Positions 29,509 to 38,669 of a DNA stretch of 64,000 nucleotides are shown piece after piece. This DNA is from Pseudomonas leptonychotis (GTDB lineage Bacteria > Pseudomonadota > Gammaproteobacteria > Pseudomonadales > Pseudomonadaceae), in contig NZ_RFLV01000001.1 of the NCBI RefSeq assembly GCF_004920405.1, positions 620,001 through 684,000 on the forward strand, read 5' to 3'. The notes beneath the pieces were generated by a model that saw only the letters and a program-made list of their open reading frames with translations, had not been told where the DNA came from and made no database searches. Numbering within the stretch: the first letter of the stretch is position 1; the number at the start of each line of letters is the position of its first letter. The position numbers were made by a program, and so were the translations under genes.

Positions 29509-31066
29509 TGCCAGCGTAGTCATCCGCCCGCGTAGCGCCTGGGAGGCCGTCGACCTTGGCGTGTTATTGGCCAAGCAGCACGCCGGGCTGCTGATGGCCA
29601 GCTGGGCGCTGGTGACCGTGCCTATTTTTGCCCTGCTGTGCCTGCTGCTGTGGGATTACCCAAGCATCGCCCTGCTGATTTTCTGGTGGCTGAAACCCGC
29701 TTATGAACGCCTGCCGCTGTATATCCTTTCGCACGCCTTATTCGGCGCCACACCCAGCCTTAAGCAGGCACTGAAAGCCCTGCCGGGCCTGCTCAAGCCG
29801 CAACTGCTGGCCAGCCTGACCTGGCGCCGACTGAGCCCCACACGCAGCTTCGACCTGCCCGTCATGCAGCTCGAAGGCCTGGCCGGCAAGGCCCGCAACC
29901 AGCGCCTGGTGGTGCTCGGTCAGCGTGATGCTGGCGGTGCCAGCTGGCTGACCGTAGTCGGCATGCACCTGGAAATGGCGCTGTGGTTCGGCAGCATCAG
30001 CCTGTTCTACATGCTCCTGCCGGCGCAAATGGAGCTGAACTGGACTTGGGAAAGCCTGGTCAACGCTGCCACGGGCGAGTGGCTGTGGCTGGAACACCTG
30101 TCCAACCTGATCTATGTCCTGCTGCTGATCCTCTGGGAGCCGATCTATGTGGCCTGCGGCTTCACCCTCTATTTGAACCGGCGCACCGCCCTGGAAGCCT
30201 GGGACATTGAGCTGGTGTTCCGCCGCTTGCGCCAACGCCTGACTGGCGTGGCCTATGCCCTGCTGCTGGGCTGCGGCCTGTTGCTCATGCACATGCCAAA
30301 CAGCGCTATGGCTGCTACCAGCAGCTGCCCGCTGCCGATTGAAGACCTCACGGGGCCAGAGGCCGAGCGCCTGCTCAAACAACCGCTGACCAGCCTGGAA
30401 GCGCAGGACAGCATCAGCCAACTGCTCGATCAGCCTCCCTTTGAACACCGCGAAACCGTTACCCGCTGGCGCTTCGGCGAAGAACCCAAGGAGCCCAGCG
30501 AAGAAGACGTCAAAGCCCTGATCGAGCTGCTGGAGAAGTTCTTCAAGCTCACCGAACTGTGGAAAAGTGTCGATGCCGTAGCGCTGTTCTTCGAGGTGTT
30601 GCTGTGGGCCGCGCTGTTCAGCCTGATCGCCTGGCTGCTGTGGCGCTACCGCGACTGGCTGAGCGCCTTTGCCGGGCGTCTGCGCTTGCCACAAGCACGT
30701 AAATACCAACCGCCAGAACAGCTGTTCGGCCTGGAAGTGGCGCCGCAAAGCCTGCCTGCCGATATTCCTGGCGAAGTTGAACGGCTCTGGGATGAGCAAC
30801 CACGCGCCGCCCTCGGCCTGCTCTACCGCGCCCTGCTCAGCCGCATGCTGCATGAACAGCGCCTGCCGCTGAAAAGTGCGCACACCGAGGCCGAAGTGCT
30901 GCAACTGGTGCAGGCACTGCAGCAGAAAGACCTTAGCCACTTCAGCCAAGCCCTGACCCGCCACTGGCAGAACCTTGCCTATGGCCACCGCCTACCGCCG
31001 GCGGCGCTCAAGCAAGGCTTATGCAATGCCTGGCGACGGTTATTCGAACAAGGGGCGCAGGCATGA
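29495..31066 (+). CDS. DUF4129-domain membrane protein
   Basis: A 523-aa membrane protein with N-terminal hydrophobic segments (about 25-65 and 150-260), a periplasmic stretch with a loop of acidic residues, one more membrane segment (about 365-390) and a cytoplasmic C-terminus of the DUF4129 type (AALGLLYRALLSRMLHEQRLPL). ATG at 29495 overlaps the SpoIIM stop by 14 bp. DUF4129 often resembles transglutaminase-associated domains. Its place in a MoxR/DUF58 operon suggests a membrane assembly or surveillance complex. Confidence 0.75.
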   Translation: MRLTDASVVIRPRSAWEAVDLGVLLAKQHAGLLMASWALVTVPIFALLCLLLWDYPSIALLIFWWLKPAYERLPLYILSHALFGATPSLKQALKALPGLLKPQLLASLTWRRLSPTRSFDLPVMQLEGLAGKARNQRLVVLGQRDAGGASWLTVVGMHLEMALWFGSISLFYMLLPAQMELNWTWESLVNAATGEWLWLEHLSNLIYVLLLILWEPIYVACGFTLYLNRRTALEAWDIELVFRRLRQRLTGVAYALLLGCGLLLMHMPNSAMAATSSCPLPIEDLTGPEAERLLKQPLTSLEAQDSISQLLDQPPFEHRETVTRWRFGEEPKEPSEEDVKALIELLEKFFKLTELWKSVDAVALFFEVLLWAALFSLIAWLLWRYRDWLSAFAGRLRLPQARKYQPPEQLFGLEVAPQSLPADIPGEVERLWDEQPRAALGLLYRALLSRMLHEQRLPLKSAHTEAEVLQLVQALQQKDLSHFSQALTRHWQNLAYGHRLPPAALKQGLCNAWRRLFEQGAQA

Positions 31067-32313
31067 GCCGGCGTATCCAGTTTTTTCTCGGTGCAGGTCT
31101 GTTGCTGGTAATCGGCCTGCTCGGCATTTACCTGCTGGGTAAACTCACGCCCTATCAAGAAACCCTCGAACACGGTCCCGACCCCGAGGCCCGGGCCAAC
31201 CCCTACCTGGCCGCCGAACACTTCCTGCGTAAGCAGGGCTTAAAAGTGCAACGCGCCGACGGCCTGGAGGTCATGAAAGACCTGCCGAGTGTCGGGCAAA
31301 CGTTGCTGCTGCTTGGTGATCGCAACCGCATGACACCCAAGCAGGCCGAACGCCTGCTGGCCTGGGCCGGCAAAGGCGGTCACCTGCTGTTTGTCGCTGA
31401 ACGGCTGTGGGATGAAGAGGACGGTAAAAGCGGCGACCTGCTGCTCGACAGCCTGGGTATCCAGCAATACGAGAGCGAAGAGCTCGATGAGGACGCCAGC
31501 GAAGCAACGGATGAAGAGGCCTCAACCGAGAACGAGCCCGACGCCGAGCAATCAGCCGAGTCCATGCCTGAAGAAACTTCGGCAACTGCAGACGAAGACA
31601 ACGCCTACCCAGAGCTGACCCAGCTCTATCTGGAAAACGAAGAGGCGCCGGCCTACTTCAGCTTCGATACCGACTTCCACCTCTACGACGCCGAGAACCG
31701 TGCCCACGCCTGGGCCAACAGCGATGCGGCCACCCACCTGCTACAGCTCTACCATGGCGATGGTTTGATCAGCGTGGTCAGCGACAGCTGGATCTGGCAG
31801 AACCAGGGCATCGGCGAGTACGACAACGCCTGGCTGCTCTGGTACATGACCCAGGACAGCCAGGTCACCCTGCTCTATCGCGCCGACCGCGATGACCTGT
31901 TCAGCCTGTTGCTCGAACACTTCCCGCAGGCACTGATCGCCTTGGCGCTGTTGCTGGCATTTGGCCTATGGCACCTGGGCATGCGCCAGGGGCCGCTGCT
32001 ATTGCCTGCCAGCCGCAATCGCCGACAACTGCAGGAACACCTGCGTGGCAGCGCCGATTTCCTGTTGCGCCACAACGGCCAACACAGCCTGCTGCAAGGC
32101 TTGCAGCAGGACATTCAGCGCCGTGCCCGCCACCGTCACCCCGGTTTCGAAAGCCTCGCGGTCGCCGAGCAGTGGCAGATCCTTAGCCGTCTGACCCGCC
32201 AGCCTTCCAGCGTTATCAGCCAAGCCATGCGACCGTTGCCCAAGCAGCGACTGGCCGCCGCCGACTTCACCCGCCAGGTCGCCAACCTGCAAACCCTCAG
32301 GAATGCCCTATGA
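31063..32313 (+). CDS. DUF4350-domain membrane protein
   Basis: A 416-aa protein with a membrane anchor (about residues 7-28), an extracytoplasmic DUF4350 domain (EHGPDPEARANPYLAAEHFLR region onward), an unusually acidic insert of Glu, Asp and Ser at about 145-190, and a second membrane segment (about 290-308) before a basic cytoplasmic tail. The domain is GATase-like in other members. It overlaps the DUF4129 gene by ATGA and moxR by ATGA. Function unknown; operon context as above. Confidence 0.75.
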   Translation: MSRRIQFFLGAGLLLVIGLLGIYLLGKLTPYQETLEHGPDPEARANPYLAAEHFLRKQGLKVQRADGLEVMKDLPSVGQTLLLLGDRNRMTPKQAERLLAWAGKGGHLLFVAERLWDEEDGKSGDLLLDSLGIQQYESEELDEDASEATDEEASTENEPDAEQSAESMPEETSATADEDNAYPELTQLYLENEEAPAYFSFDTDFHLYDAENRAHAWANSDAATHLLQLYHGDGLISVVSDSWIWQNQGIGEYDNAWLLWYMTQDSQVTLLYRADRDDLFSLLLEHFPQALIALALLLAFGLWHLGMRQGPLLLPASRNRRQLQEHLRGSADFLLRHNGQHSLLQGLQQDIQRRARHRHPGFESLAVAEQWQILSRLTRQPSSVISQAMRPLPKQRLAAADFTRQVANLQTLRNAL

Positions 32314-33413
32314 GCGAAAACACGCCCGAACAGCCGGAAAGCGAAATCGAACCGGCTGCCGTAACCCCCGAGACCGCCACCGAAACACCGGCCGCGGCAC
32401 CCGTTGCGGCACCAGCGCCAGCTGCCCCGGCAGCCGCTGCGGCCAATCCAAATGCTCAGCGTCAACGCGCCAGCCAGCTGGCTCAGGCGCTACGCGCTGA
32501 GTTGCAGAAAGCCCTGATCGGCCAGACGGCGGTGATTGACGACGTGCTTAGCGCGCTGATCGCCGGCGGCCACGTACTGGTCGAAGGCGTTCCCGGCCTC
32601 GGCAAGACCCTACTGGTTCGCGCTCTGGCGCGCTGTTTTGGCGGCGAGTTCTCACGCATCCAGTTCACCCCGGACCTGATGCCCAGCGACGTCACCGGTC
32701 ACGCCGTATACGACCTGCAGAGCGAACAGTTCAAGCTGCGCAAAGGTCCGGTTTTTACCAACCTGCTGCTGGCGGACGAAATCAACCGCGCCCCGGCCAA
32801 GACTCAGGCCGCACTGCTGGAAGTCATGCAGGAGCGCCAGGTGACGCTTGAAGGCCGCGCCCTGAACGTGCCACTGCCCTTTATGGTGCTGGCCACGCAG
32901 AACCCGATCGAACAGGAAGGCACCTACCCGCTGCCGGAAGCCGAGCTCGACCGCTTTATGCTCAAGCTGCGCATGGACTACCCCGAGCAGAGCGAAGAGC
33001 TGAACATGGTCCGCCAGGTGGCGCGCTCCAGCAAAGCCGACATGCTCGAAGTAACCCCACTGCGCACCCTGCTGCAGGCCCGCGACGTACTGGCGCTGCA
33101 GAAAATAGCCAGCGACTTACCGATTGATGAGCAGGTGCTCGACTACGCCGTGCGCATTGCCCGCGCCACCCGCACCTGGCCGGGCCTGGCCATCGGCGCC
33201 GGGCCGCGCGCCTCGATTGCCCTGGTACGTTGCGGCCGCGCCCGCGCCCTACTGCGCGGCGGCGATTTCGTGCTGCCGGATGACATCAAAGGCTGCGCTC
33301 TGGCCGTGCTACGCCATCGCGTTCGCCTGTCACCGGAGCTGGATATCGAAGGCCTGTCGGTGGATCAGGTGCTGCAACAACTGCTCAGCCAGGTTCCGGC
33401 ACCGCGCCTATGA
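32310..33413 (+). CDS. MoxR-family AAA+ ATPase
   Basis: A 367-aa AAA+ chaperone-like ATPase with Walker A GVPGLGKT (near residue 90), Walker B LLLADEINRAP, and sensor residues in FMVLATQNPIEQEGTYPLPEAELDRFM. The first 50 residues are a Pro/Ala/Glu-rich, probably disordered extension not usual in the family. MoxR proteins remodel partner proteins, often with von Willebrand A or DUF58 partners, one of which (DUF58) is next in the operon. Confidence 0.9.
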   Translation: MSENTPEQPESEIEPAAVTPETATETPAAAPVAAPAPAAPAAAAANPNAQRQRASQLAQALRAELQKALIGQTAVIDDVLSALIAGGHVLVEGVPGLGKTLLVRALARCFGGEFSRIQFTPDLMPSDVTGHAVYDLQSEQFKLRKGPVFTNLLLADEINRAPAKTQAALLEVMQERQVTLEGRALNVPLPFMVLATQNPIEQEGTYPLPEAELDRFMLKLRMDYPEQSEELNMVRQVARSSKADMLEVTPLRTLLQARDVLALQKIASDLPIDEQVLDYAVRIARATRTWPGLAIGAGPRASIALVRCGRARALLRGGDFVLPDDIKGCALAVLRHRVRLSPELDIEGLSVDQVLQQLLSQVPAPRL

Positions 33414-33442
33414 AGCACGCATTGAAAGGCGCTACGGCATGA
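33410..33442 (+). CDS. 10-codon bridging mini-ORF between moxR and DUF58
   Basis: The frame ATG...TGA (33410-33442; MKHALKGATA) starts in an ATGA overlap with the moxR stop and ends in an ATGA overlap with the DUF58 start at 33439. It therefore continues the chain of 4-base overlaps used by the rest of the operon and could carry ribosomes from moxR to DUF58. The peptide itself may have no role. It could also be a coincidence. Confidence 0.35.
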   Translation: MKHALKGATA

Positions 33443-34770
33443 AACCCTCGCGCGCGTTGCTGGCGCTGCTCGCCGGCCTATTCGCCCTCGGTATTGTGCT
33501 GGGCATCTGCAGTGCTCTGGCCATCGCCGTGCCGCGCAGCTTTACCCCAATCTACTGGGGCCTGCTGTTGGTGCTGCTTGGCTTAGCCCTGGTCGACGCC
33601 CTGCTGCTGCGCCAAGTGCCCTCGCCGCGCCTCGAGCGCCAGCTGCCCGGCAACCTGCCGCTGGGGCGCTGGAGTGACGTGCGACTGAACCTGCACCACA
33701 CTTACAACCGTGCGCTACAGGTAGAGGTGTTCGACCACCTGCCCGGCGATATGGCCTTCGAACACCTGCCACTCAAGGTTGACCTGCACCCAGGTGAACA
33801 GACCCAGGTCAGCTACCGGGTGCGCCCGTTACTGCGTGGACATTTTCATTTCCCTCAGTGCGAAGTCAGCCTGCCCAGCCCCATGGGCCTATGGCGCGCC
33901 CGTCGTTATCTGCCGTTGGCCGGCGAAACCCGCGTCTATCCGGACTTCGCCCGCCTGTACGGCGCACAGCTAATGGCGGTGGATGACTGGCTCAGCCAGC
34001 TTGGCGTGCGCCAGCAGCAACGTCGCGGCCTGGGCCAAGAATTCCACCAGTTACGCGAATTCCGCGACGGCGACACTCTGCGGCAAATCGACTGGAAGGC
34101 CACCGCGCGCAAACGTGTACCGATTGCCCGCGAATATCAGGACGAGCGCGACCAGCAGATTATCTTCCTACTCGACTGCGGCCGGCGCATGCGCAGCCAG
34201 GACGGCGAGCTGTCGCATTTTGATCACGCCCTCAACGCCTGCCTGCTGCTCAGCTATGTGGCGCTGCGCCAGGGCGATGCGGTGGGCCTGTCGACCTTTG
34301 CCAGTGAGCAGAACCGCTTCCTCGCCCCGGTGAAAGGCCAGGCGCAGCTGAATGTGCTGCTCAATGCCCTGTACGACCTGCACAGCACCCAGCAACCGGC
34401 GGATTTCACCGCTGCCGTGGAAAACCTGCTCAGTCGCCAGCGTCGCCGCGCCCTGGTGGTGCTGGTAACCAACCTGCGTGATGAGGATGATCAGGCGTTG
34501 CTCGGCGCGGTTAAACGCCTGGGCCGCCAACACCGCGTGCTGGTCGCCAGCCTGCGCGAAGAAGTGCTGGACACCCTGCGTCACACCCCGGTGCAGGATC
34601 TTTCCAGCGCCCTGGATTACTGCGGCACCCTAGATTACCTGAATGCTCGCGCCGGCCTGCACGAACGCCTGATTGCCAACAAGGTGCCGGTGCTGGACGC
34701 CCGTCCGAGCGAACTGGGTCCACAGCTGGTGAGCAGTTATTTAGCCTGGAAAAAAGCCGGCGTACTTTAA
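33439..34770 (+). CDS. DUF58-domain protein
   Basis: A 443-aa protein with two N-terminal membrane segments (about 5-27 and 32-52), a beta-rich central part and the DUF58 signature REFRDGDTLRQIDWKATARK, followed by a vWA-like fold starting IIFLLDCGRRM with a partial MIDAS. The typical partner of MoxR ATPases. ATG at 33439 overlaps a 10-codon mini-ORF. It closes the six-gene operon; a mosaic repeat copy follows 11 bp after the stop, with no clear terminator. Confidence 0.87.
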   Translation: MKPSRALLALLAGLFALGIVLGICSALAIAVPRSFTPIYWGLLLVLLGLALVDALLLRQVPSPRLERQLPGNLPLGRWSDVRLNLHHTYNRALQVEVFDHLPGDMAFEHLPLKVDLHPGEQTQVSYRVRPLLRGHFHFPQCEVSLPSPMGLWRARRYLPLAGETRVYPDFARLYGAQLMAVDDWLSQLGVRQQQRRGLGQEFHQLREFRDGDTLRQIDWKATARKRVPIAREYQDERDQQIIFLLDCGRRMRSQDGELSHFDHALNACLLLSYVALRQGDAVGLSTFASEQNRFLAPVKGQAQLNVLLNALYDLHSTQQPADFTAAVENLLSRQRRRALVVLVTNLRDEDDQALLGAVKRLGRQHRVLVASLREEVLDTLRHTPVQDLSSALDYCGTLDYLNARAGLHERLIANKVPVLDARPSELGPQLVSSYLAWKKAGVL

Positions 34771-34781
34771 GGGTCTGACTG

Positions 34782-34980
34782 GGATCTGCTGCGCGTCGGC
34801 CCTGCTGCGTTAAAAGCAGACTCAGCAAGCCGCTGGCGGCTAACGCGCTTTAGCGCGACCCGAAGGGCGAGTGAAACGAGTAATGCTCATGTACAAAAGT
34901 ACACTCCGCTTCCTCGCCGTTTTGACCAGCCGGAGGCTGTTACTACGTAGCGCCTTGCAGGACTCTAGCTCGCGAGATCC
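34782..34980 (+). repeat. Mosaic intergenic repeat, copy C (full length)
   Basis: The longest copy, about 199 bp. It holds the left insert (34827-34880, with hairpins GCCGC-TG-GCGGC and GCGCT-TT-AGCGC), the central hairpin TGTAC-AAAA-GTACA (34890-34903), and the right segment with CAGCCGGAGGCTGTTACTA. Followed by an inverse CTCGCGAGCTAGAG at 34988-35001. Lies between the convergent DUF58 and nitroreductase genes. Confidence 0.9.
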
Positions 34981-35003
34981 GAAACCATCTCGCGAGCTAG
35001 AGC

Positions 35004-35741
35004 CTATAGCCAGGTGACGTGCTGCTCCAACGGAAAGCGCAGGCGCGGGTTGTACACGCCCTTCTCATCCTGCTTACCCACCGCCAGCAGCATGATCGGC
35101 AACGCCTGGCGCGGGATGCTCAGGGTCTTGCGCAGGCGCACCTCATCGAAGCCTTCCATCGGGCAGGTGGCATAGCCATGGCTCTGGAAGGCCAGCATCA
35201 GATTCTGCGCCGCCAGTGCCGTGGACTTCACCGCCCAGATGCGCATCTGCGCGCGGCTGTTGGGCGCGCGCATCAGTGGTTTGCGCCAGGCGGCAACGCG
35301 CAGCAACTGACGCTTGAACAATCCAAGCAAGCCAAATGGCCCCTGATTGTATTGAAAGGGTGCGGTCTTGTTATAGAAGCTGCGAATCCGCGCCGGCACT
35401 TCGGGCTCTGGCCAGTAGTCGATTACGTTCTGGCAGGCCTGCTTCCAGGTATCAGGCCGCGCCAACACGGCGATGATCAGGGGTGCCTTGGCGGCGTTTT
35501 GGCTCATGCAGATGGGGTGTAAGCGTGCCAGCAGCGCGGGATCGCGAATCACCTGAAAGCTCCAGGGCTGCAGGTTGCAAGAGTTGGGCGCGAGAACCGC
35601 CAGTTCTAAGCAATCTCGCACCACCTCATCGGGCACTGTTTCGGCGGTAAAACGACGCACTGCACGGCGACTCTCGATCAGCTCGCGCAGCGCAGCGGGG
35701 TTGGCGGGGGAAATGGCAGTGTCGGCAGGAAACAGACTCAT
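35004..35741 (-). CDS. Nitroreductase-family protein
   Basis: A 245-aa FMN-dependent nitroreductase-like oxidoreductase. The N-terminal RRAVRRF and the NSCNLQPWSFQVIRD block form the FMN phosphate and isoalloxazine sites; GYATCPMEGFDEVRLRKTL near residue 190 is also family-typical. ATG at 35741 is chosen since GAGG lies ten bases upstream; the first ATG at 35750 abuts that site. Likely an NAD(P)H-dependent reductase; substrate unknown. It lies between two mosaic repeat copies. Confidence 0.85.
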   Translation of the reverse strand: MSLFPADTAISPANPAALRELIESRRAVRRFTAETVPDEVVRDCLELAVLAPNSCNLQPWSFQVIRDPALLARLHPICMSQNAAKAPLIIAVLARPDTWKQACQNVIDYWPEPEVPARIRSFYNKTAPFQYNQGPFGLLGLFKRQLLRVAAWRKPLMRAPNSRAQMRIWAVKSTALAAQNLMLAFQSHGYATCPMEGFDEVRLRKTLSIPRQALPIMLLAVGKQDEKGVYNPRLRFPLEQHVTWL

Positions 35742-35840
35742 CGGGGACATCCTCGGCAGATCAGCCGATTAAGCCGCGATGCCTGGCCGCGAACAAGCCA
35801 TGTACCGGCTTAGTCCGCAGCCTTGGCACAAATGGCCTGT

Positions 35841-36008
35841 TCACGATCTGCTGCGCGTCGGCTGAACGGCCTCGGCAAGCCGCTTGCGGCTAACGCGCTT
35901 CAGCGCGACCCGAAGGGCGAGTGAAACGAGTCATGCTCATTTACAGCTGTAAACTCCGCGCCCTCGGCCGCTTTCGCCACCGTTCATCTCTAGCTCGCAA
36001 GATCGTGA
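35841..36008 (+). repeat. Mosaic intergenic repeat, copy D
   Basis: About 168 bp with perfect 9-bp inverted ends TCACGATCT / AGATCGTGA. It has the left insert (AAGCCGCTTGCGGCTAACG...) but lacks the right segment of copies B and C. Central hairpin TTTAC-AGCT-GTAAA at 35940-35953. Its right end lies 7 bp from the gpx stop codon. Confidence 0.88.
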
Positions 36009-36015
36009 AAGACTA

Positions 36016-36498
36016 TTAACCTAAAGCCTTTTCGATGGCCTGAATGATGCTCGGATCATCCGGTGTGGTGCGCGGCGAGAAGCGCGCCAGCACGCGACCG
36101 TCATGGCCAACCAGGAACTTCTCGAAGTTCCAGGTGATATCACCGGGAAACTCGGCGCCTTCACCCGCAAGCAAACGGTACAACGGGTGACGCTCAGGGC
36201 CGTTCACCTCAAGCTTGCTGCCCAACGGGAAGGTCACGCCGTAGTTGAGGCTGCAAAACTCACGGATCGCTTCCTCGCTGTCGGGCTCTTGCTCGGCAAA
36301 CTGGTTGCACGGCAGGCCCAGCACGTTGAACCCCTGGTCTTTGTATTGCTGATAGAGTTTTTCCAGGGCGGCGTACTGCGGCGTCAGGCCACACTTGGAG
36401 GCCACATTGACCACCAGCACCACCTGCCCCTTAAAGGGTGCCAGTGGCAGCTCTTGGCCATCCAGGGCACGTAGGTTGAGGTCGTGAAAGGCACTCAT
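36016..36498 (-). CDS. Glutathione peroxidase family protein
   Basis: A 160-aa thiol peroxidase of the GPx family, reducing peroxides with a thiol donor (often thioredoxin in bacteria). Catalytic tetrad visible: Cys in VNVASKCGLTPQY (about residue 35), Gln in LGLPCNQFAEQEP, Trp and Asn in ITWNFEKF. It uses cysteine rather than selenocysteine. ATG at 36498 follows AAGGAGTTAAAC; the upstream extension runs through a terminator and is rejected. Confidence 0.93.
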   Translation of the reverse strand: MSAFHDLNLRALDGQELPLAPFKGQVVLVVNVASKCGLTPQYAALEKLYQQYKDQGFNVLGLPCNQFAEQEPDSEEAIREFCSLNYGVTFPLGSKLEVNGPERHPLYRLLAGEGAEFPGDITWNFEKFLVGHDGRVLARFSPRTTPDDPSIIQAIEKALG

Positions 36499-36536
36499 GT
36501 TTAACTCCTTGAGAACACATGGACTACGCATAGCGG

Positions 36537-36570
36537 ACAAAAAAGGCGCCTCTATGAAGGCGCCTTTCTT
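36537..36570 (-). terminator. Terminator of the SlyD-like gene
   Basis: On the minus strand AAAGGCGCC, an 8-base loop and GGCGCCTTTTTT form a stem with T run, between the FKBP gene (ending 36647) and gpx. Confidence 0.88.
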
Positions 36571-36646
36571 CTGTAGCAGCTTAGCAGTCAAGCCAGCGGT
36601 TGATACGACCATAAGTCGACTCGCGGCGATGACATAAGACTAAGAC

Positions 36647-37132
36647 TTAGTGGTGATGACCACCTTCACCGTGAACATGGCCATGGGCAACTTCTTCTTC
36701 GCTGGCATCACGCACGTCAACAACCTTAACTTTGAAGTGCAGGCGCTGACCGGCCAATGGGTGGTTGCCGTCAACGATCACGTCGTCGCCGTCCAGCTCA
36801 CGCACGGTCACGATCTGCATGCCGCCGTCGGGACCGGAGGCGTGGAACTGCATGCCCACTTCCAGCTCATCCACACCTTCAAACATCGAGCGGTTGAGGG
36901 TGGCGACCAGTTCGGCGCTGTATTCGCCGTAAGCGTCTTCCGGCTCAACGGCGACATCCAGCTCATCGCCAACTTGCTTACCCAGCAGGGCTTTTTCCAG
37001 ACCACCGATGATGTTGCCAGCACCGTGCAGATAAACCAGCGGCGCGCCGCCTTCGGAACTATCGATCACCTCACCGGCATCGTTAGTCAGGGTATAGTCG
37101 ATGGAGACGGCCTTATTGGCGGCGATCAGCAT
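36647..37132 (-). CDS. slyD: SlyD-like FKBP-type peptidyl-prolyl isomerase
   Basis: A 161-aa isomerase with FKBP halves flanking an IF chaperone insert: YTLTNDAGEVIDSSEGGAPLVYLHGAGNIIGGLEKALLG in parts, then PEDAYGEY and NHPLAGQRLHFKVKV. The tail HGHVHGEGGHHH is histidine-rich and could bind nickel or other metals, though it is shorter and lacks the cysteines of E. coli SlyD. ATG at 37132 with AAGG upstream gives the family N-terminus; the longer frame to 37207 is rejected. Divergent from DUF3565. Confidence 0.88.
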   Translation of the reverse strand: MLIAANKAVSIDYTLTNDAGEVIDSSEGGAPLVYLHGAGNIIGGLEKALLGKQVGDELDVAVEPEDAYGEYSAELVATLNRSMFEGVDELEVGMQFHASGPDGGMQIVTVRELDGDDVIVDGNHPLAGQRLHFKVKVVDVRDASEEEVAHGHVHGEGGHHH

Positions 37133-37222
37133 GGGGCGAGACCTTTTGCTTGGAAATAAAGAGCGGGCAAGTTTACCCAAGGGCACGCGCGAAAGCGAAC
37201 CGCACACAGACGGACGGCCTGT

Positions 37223-37450
37223 ATGGCCTTAGTGCGCTTGCTTGATTTTCGTCAGGATGAGCATGGCGACTGGGTGGCAGTATTGTCCTGCGGCCATACC
37301 CAGCACCTGCGTCACCAGCCACCCTGGCAAAACCGCGCATGGGTGCTGGATGCTCAACAACGTCGCGCGCAGCTGGGCAAACCTTTCCCGTGCGGCTGGT
37401 GTACGGCTGAACACGCGGCAAACGAAGCTGCCGCTCAGCGCCCGAAATAA
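37223..37450 (+). CDS. DUF3565 small zinc-ribbon-like protein
   Basis: A 75-aa protein with LDFRQDEHGDWVAVLSCGHTQHLRH and PFPCGWC, i.e. a C-G-H...H and C-x2-C set likely to bind zinc. It matches the DUF3565 family, of unknown function. The start is at 37223; no strong ribosome site is visible. It ends 21 bp before ackA, on the same strand, suggesting co-transcription with ackA-pta. Confidence 0.78.
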   Translation: MALVRLLDFRQDEHGDWVAVLSCGHTQHLRHQPPWQNRAWVLDAQQRRAQLGKPFPCGWCTAEHAANEAAAQRPK

Positions 37451-37471
37451 GAGTTAAACAAGGAGCGGTAA

Positions 37472-38659
37472 ATGCCGGCACGCAACATTCTAGTCATCAA
37501 CTGCGGCAGCTCGTCGATCAAGTTTGCCCTGGTCAACCAAGACCATACGTCATTCGCCCTGAGCGGTATTGCCGAGCGCCTTGGCAGCGCCGACGCGCTG
37601 GTGCATTGGCAGCAAGATGGCAACAAACAGAGCCTGACGCTGCCTCACGCCGATCACAGCGCCGCCCTCGCCCAGGTATTACCTCTGGTTCAGGCCGCCG
37701 CTGGTAACACGCTACAGGGTATAGGTCATCGCGTGGTGCATGGCGGCGAGCACTTCACCGCCGCCTGCAGGCTGGAGCACTCGTCCATCGCCGCAATCCA
37801 CGCCACCGCCACCTTGGCCCCACTGCATAATCCGGCCAACCTTCTGGGTATAGACGCCGCCATCAAGCTGTTCCCAAGCCTGCCCCAGGTGGCCGTGTTT
37901 GACACGGCCTTCCACCAGACCCTGCCCGAGCACGCTTATCGCTACGCTCTGCCTGAACAGCTGTACCGCGAACACGCTGTGCGCCGTTATGGTTTTCATG
38001 GCACCAGCTACCGCTTTGTCAGCCAACGCGCCGCCGAACTCACGGGGCTGGCCTTTGATGCCAGCAGCTGGCTGGTCGCGCATCTGGGCAACGGTTGCTC
38101 AACCTGCGCCATCGTCGATGGCCAGAGCCGCGACACCAGCATGGGCCTGACACCGTTGGAAGGTGTGGTGATGGGCACGCGCAGCGGCGATGTCGACCCT
38201 AATCTGCACAGCCATCTGGCGCGGACGCTGGGCTGGAGCCTGGAGCAGATCGAGGCTGTGCTCAATAGAGACAGCGGCTTGCTAGGCCTGTCCGGACTGT
38301 CGAACGACATGCGCACCCTGGAGCAGGCCCGTGAGCAGGGTCACGCCGGTGCGACCCTGGCCATTGAGGTGTTTTGCTATCGCCTCGCCAAGTCGCTGGC
38401 CGCCATGAGCTGCGCCCTGACCCAGCTCGACGGGTTGATCTTCACCGGCGGCATCGGCGAGAACTCCGCACTAATCCGCAGCAAGACCATCGCCCATCTC
38501 AAGTTGCTTAACCTGGCGCTCGACAGCCAGGCCAACGCCAATACCGTGCGCGGTTTGGCTGGACCTATCCAGGCCCACGGCCATCCGCGCGTACTGGTGG
38601 TGCCGACCAACGAAGAACGACAAATCGCCCTCGAAACCTTGGCGTTACTCGACACCTAA
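37472..38659 (+). CDS. ackA: Acetate kinase
   Basis: A 395-aa ASKHA kinase interconverting acetyl phosphate plus ADP with acetate plus ATP. N-terminal [40 protein letters not shown] and [13 protein letters not shown] blocks are intact. AAGGAG lies upstream of ATG at 37472. It precedes pta by 10 bp; together they run the acetyl-CoA/acetate pathway and set acetyl-phosphate levels. Confidence 0.97.
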   Translation: MPARNILVINCGSSSIKFALVNQDHTSFALSGIAERLGSADALVHWQQDGNKQSLTLPHADHSAALAQVLPLVQAAAGNTLQGIGHRVVHGGEHFTAACRLEHSSIAAIHATATLAPLHNPANLLGIDAAIKLFPSLPQVAVFDTAFHQTLPEHAYRYALPEQLYREHAVRRYGFHGTSYRFVSQRAAELTGLAFDASSWLVAHLGNGCSTCAIVDGQSRDTSMGLTPLEGVVMGTRSGDVDPNLHSHLARTLGWSLEQIEAVLNRDSGLLGLSGLSNDMRTLEQAREQGHAGATLAIEVFCYRLAKSLAAMSCALTQLDGLIFTGGIGENSALIRSKTIAHLKLLNLALDSQANANTVRGLAGPIQAHGHPRVLVVPTNEERQIALETLALLDT

Positions 38660-38669
38660 CGGAGCTCCT

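Noticed and set aside
29738..30988. 416-codon frame antisense to the DUF4129 gene
   Set aside because: Gln/Ala-rich shadow of a Leu-rich membrane protein, without ribosome site, inside a tightly coupled operon on the other strand.
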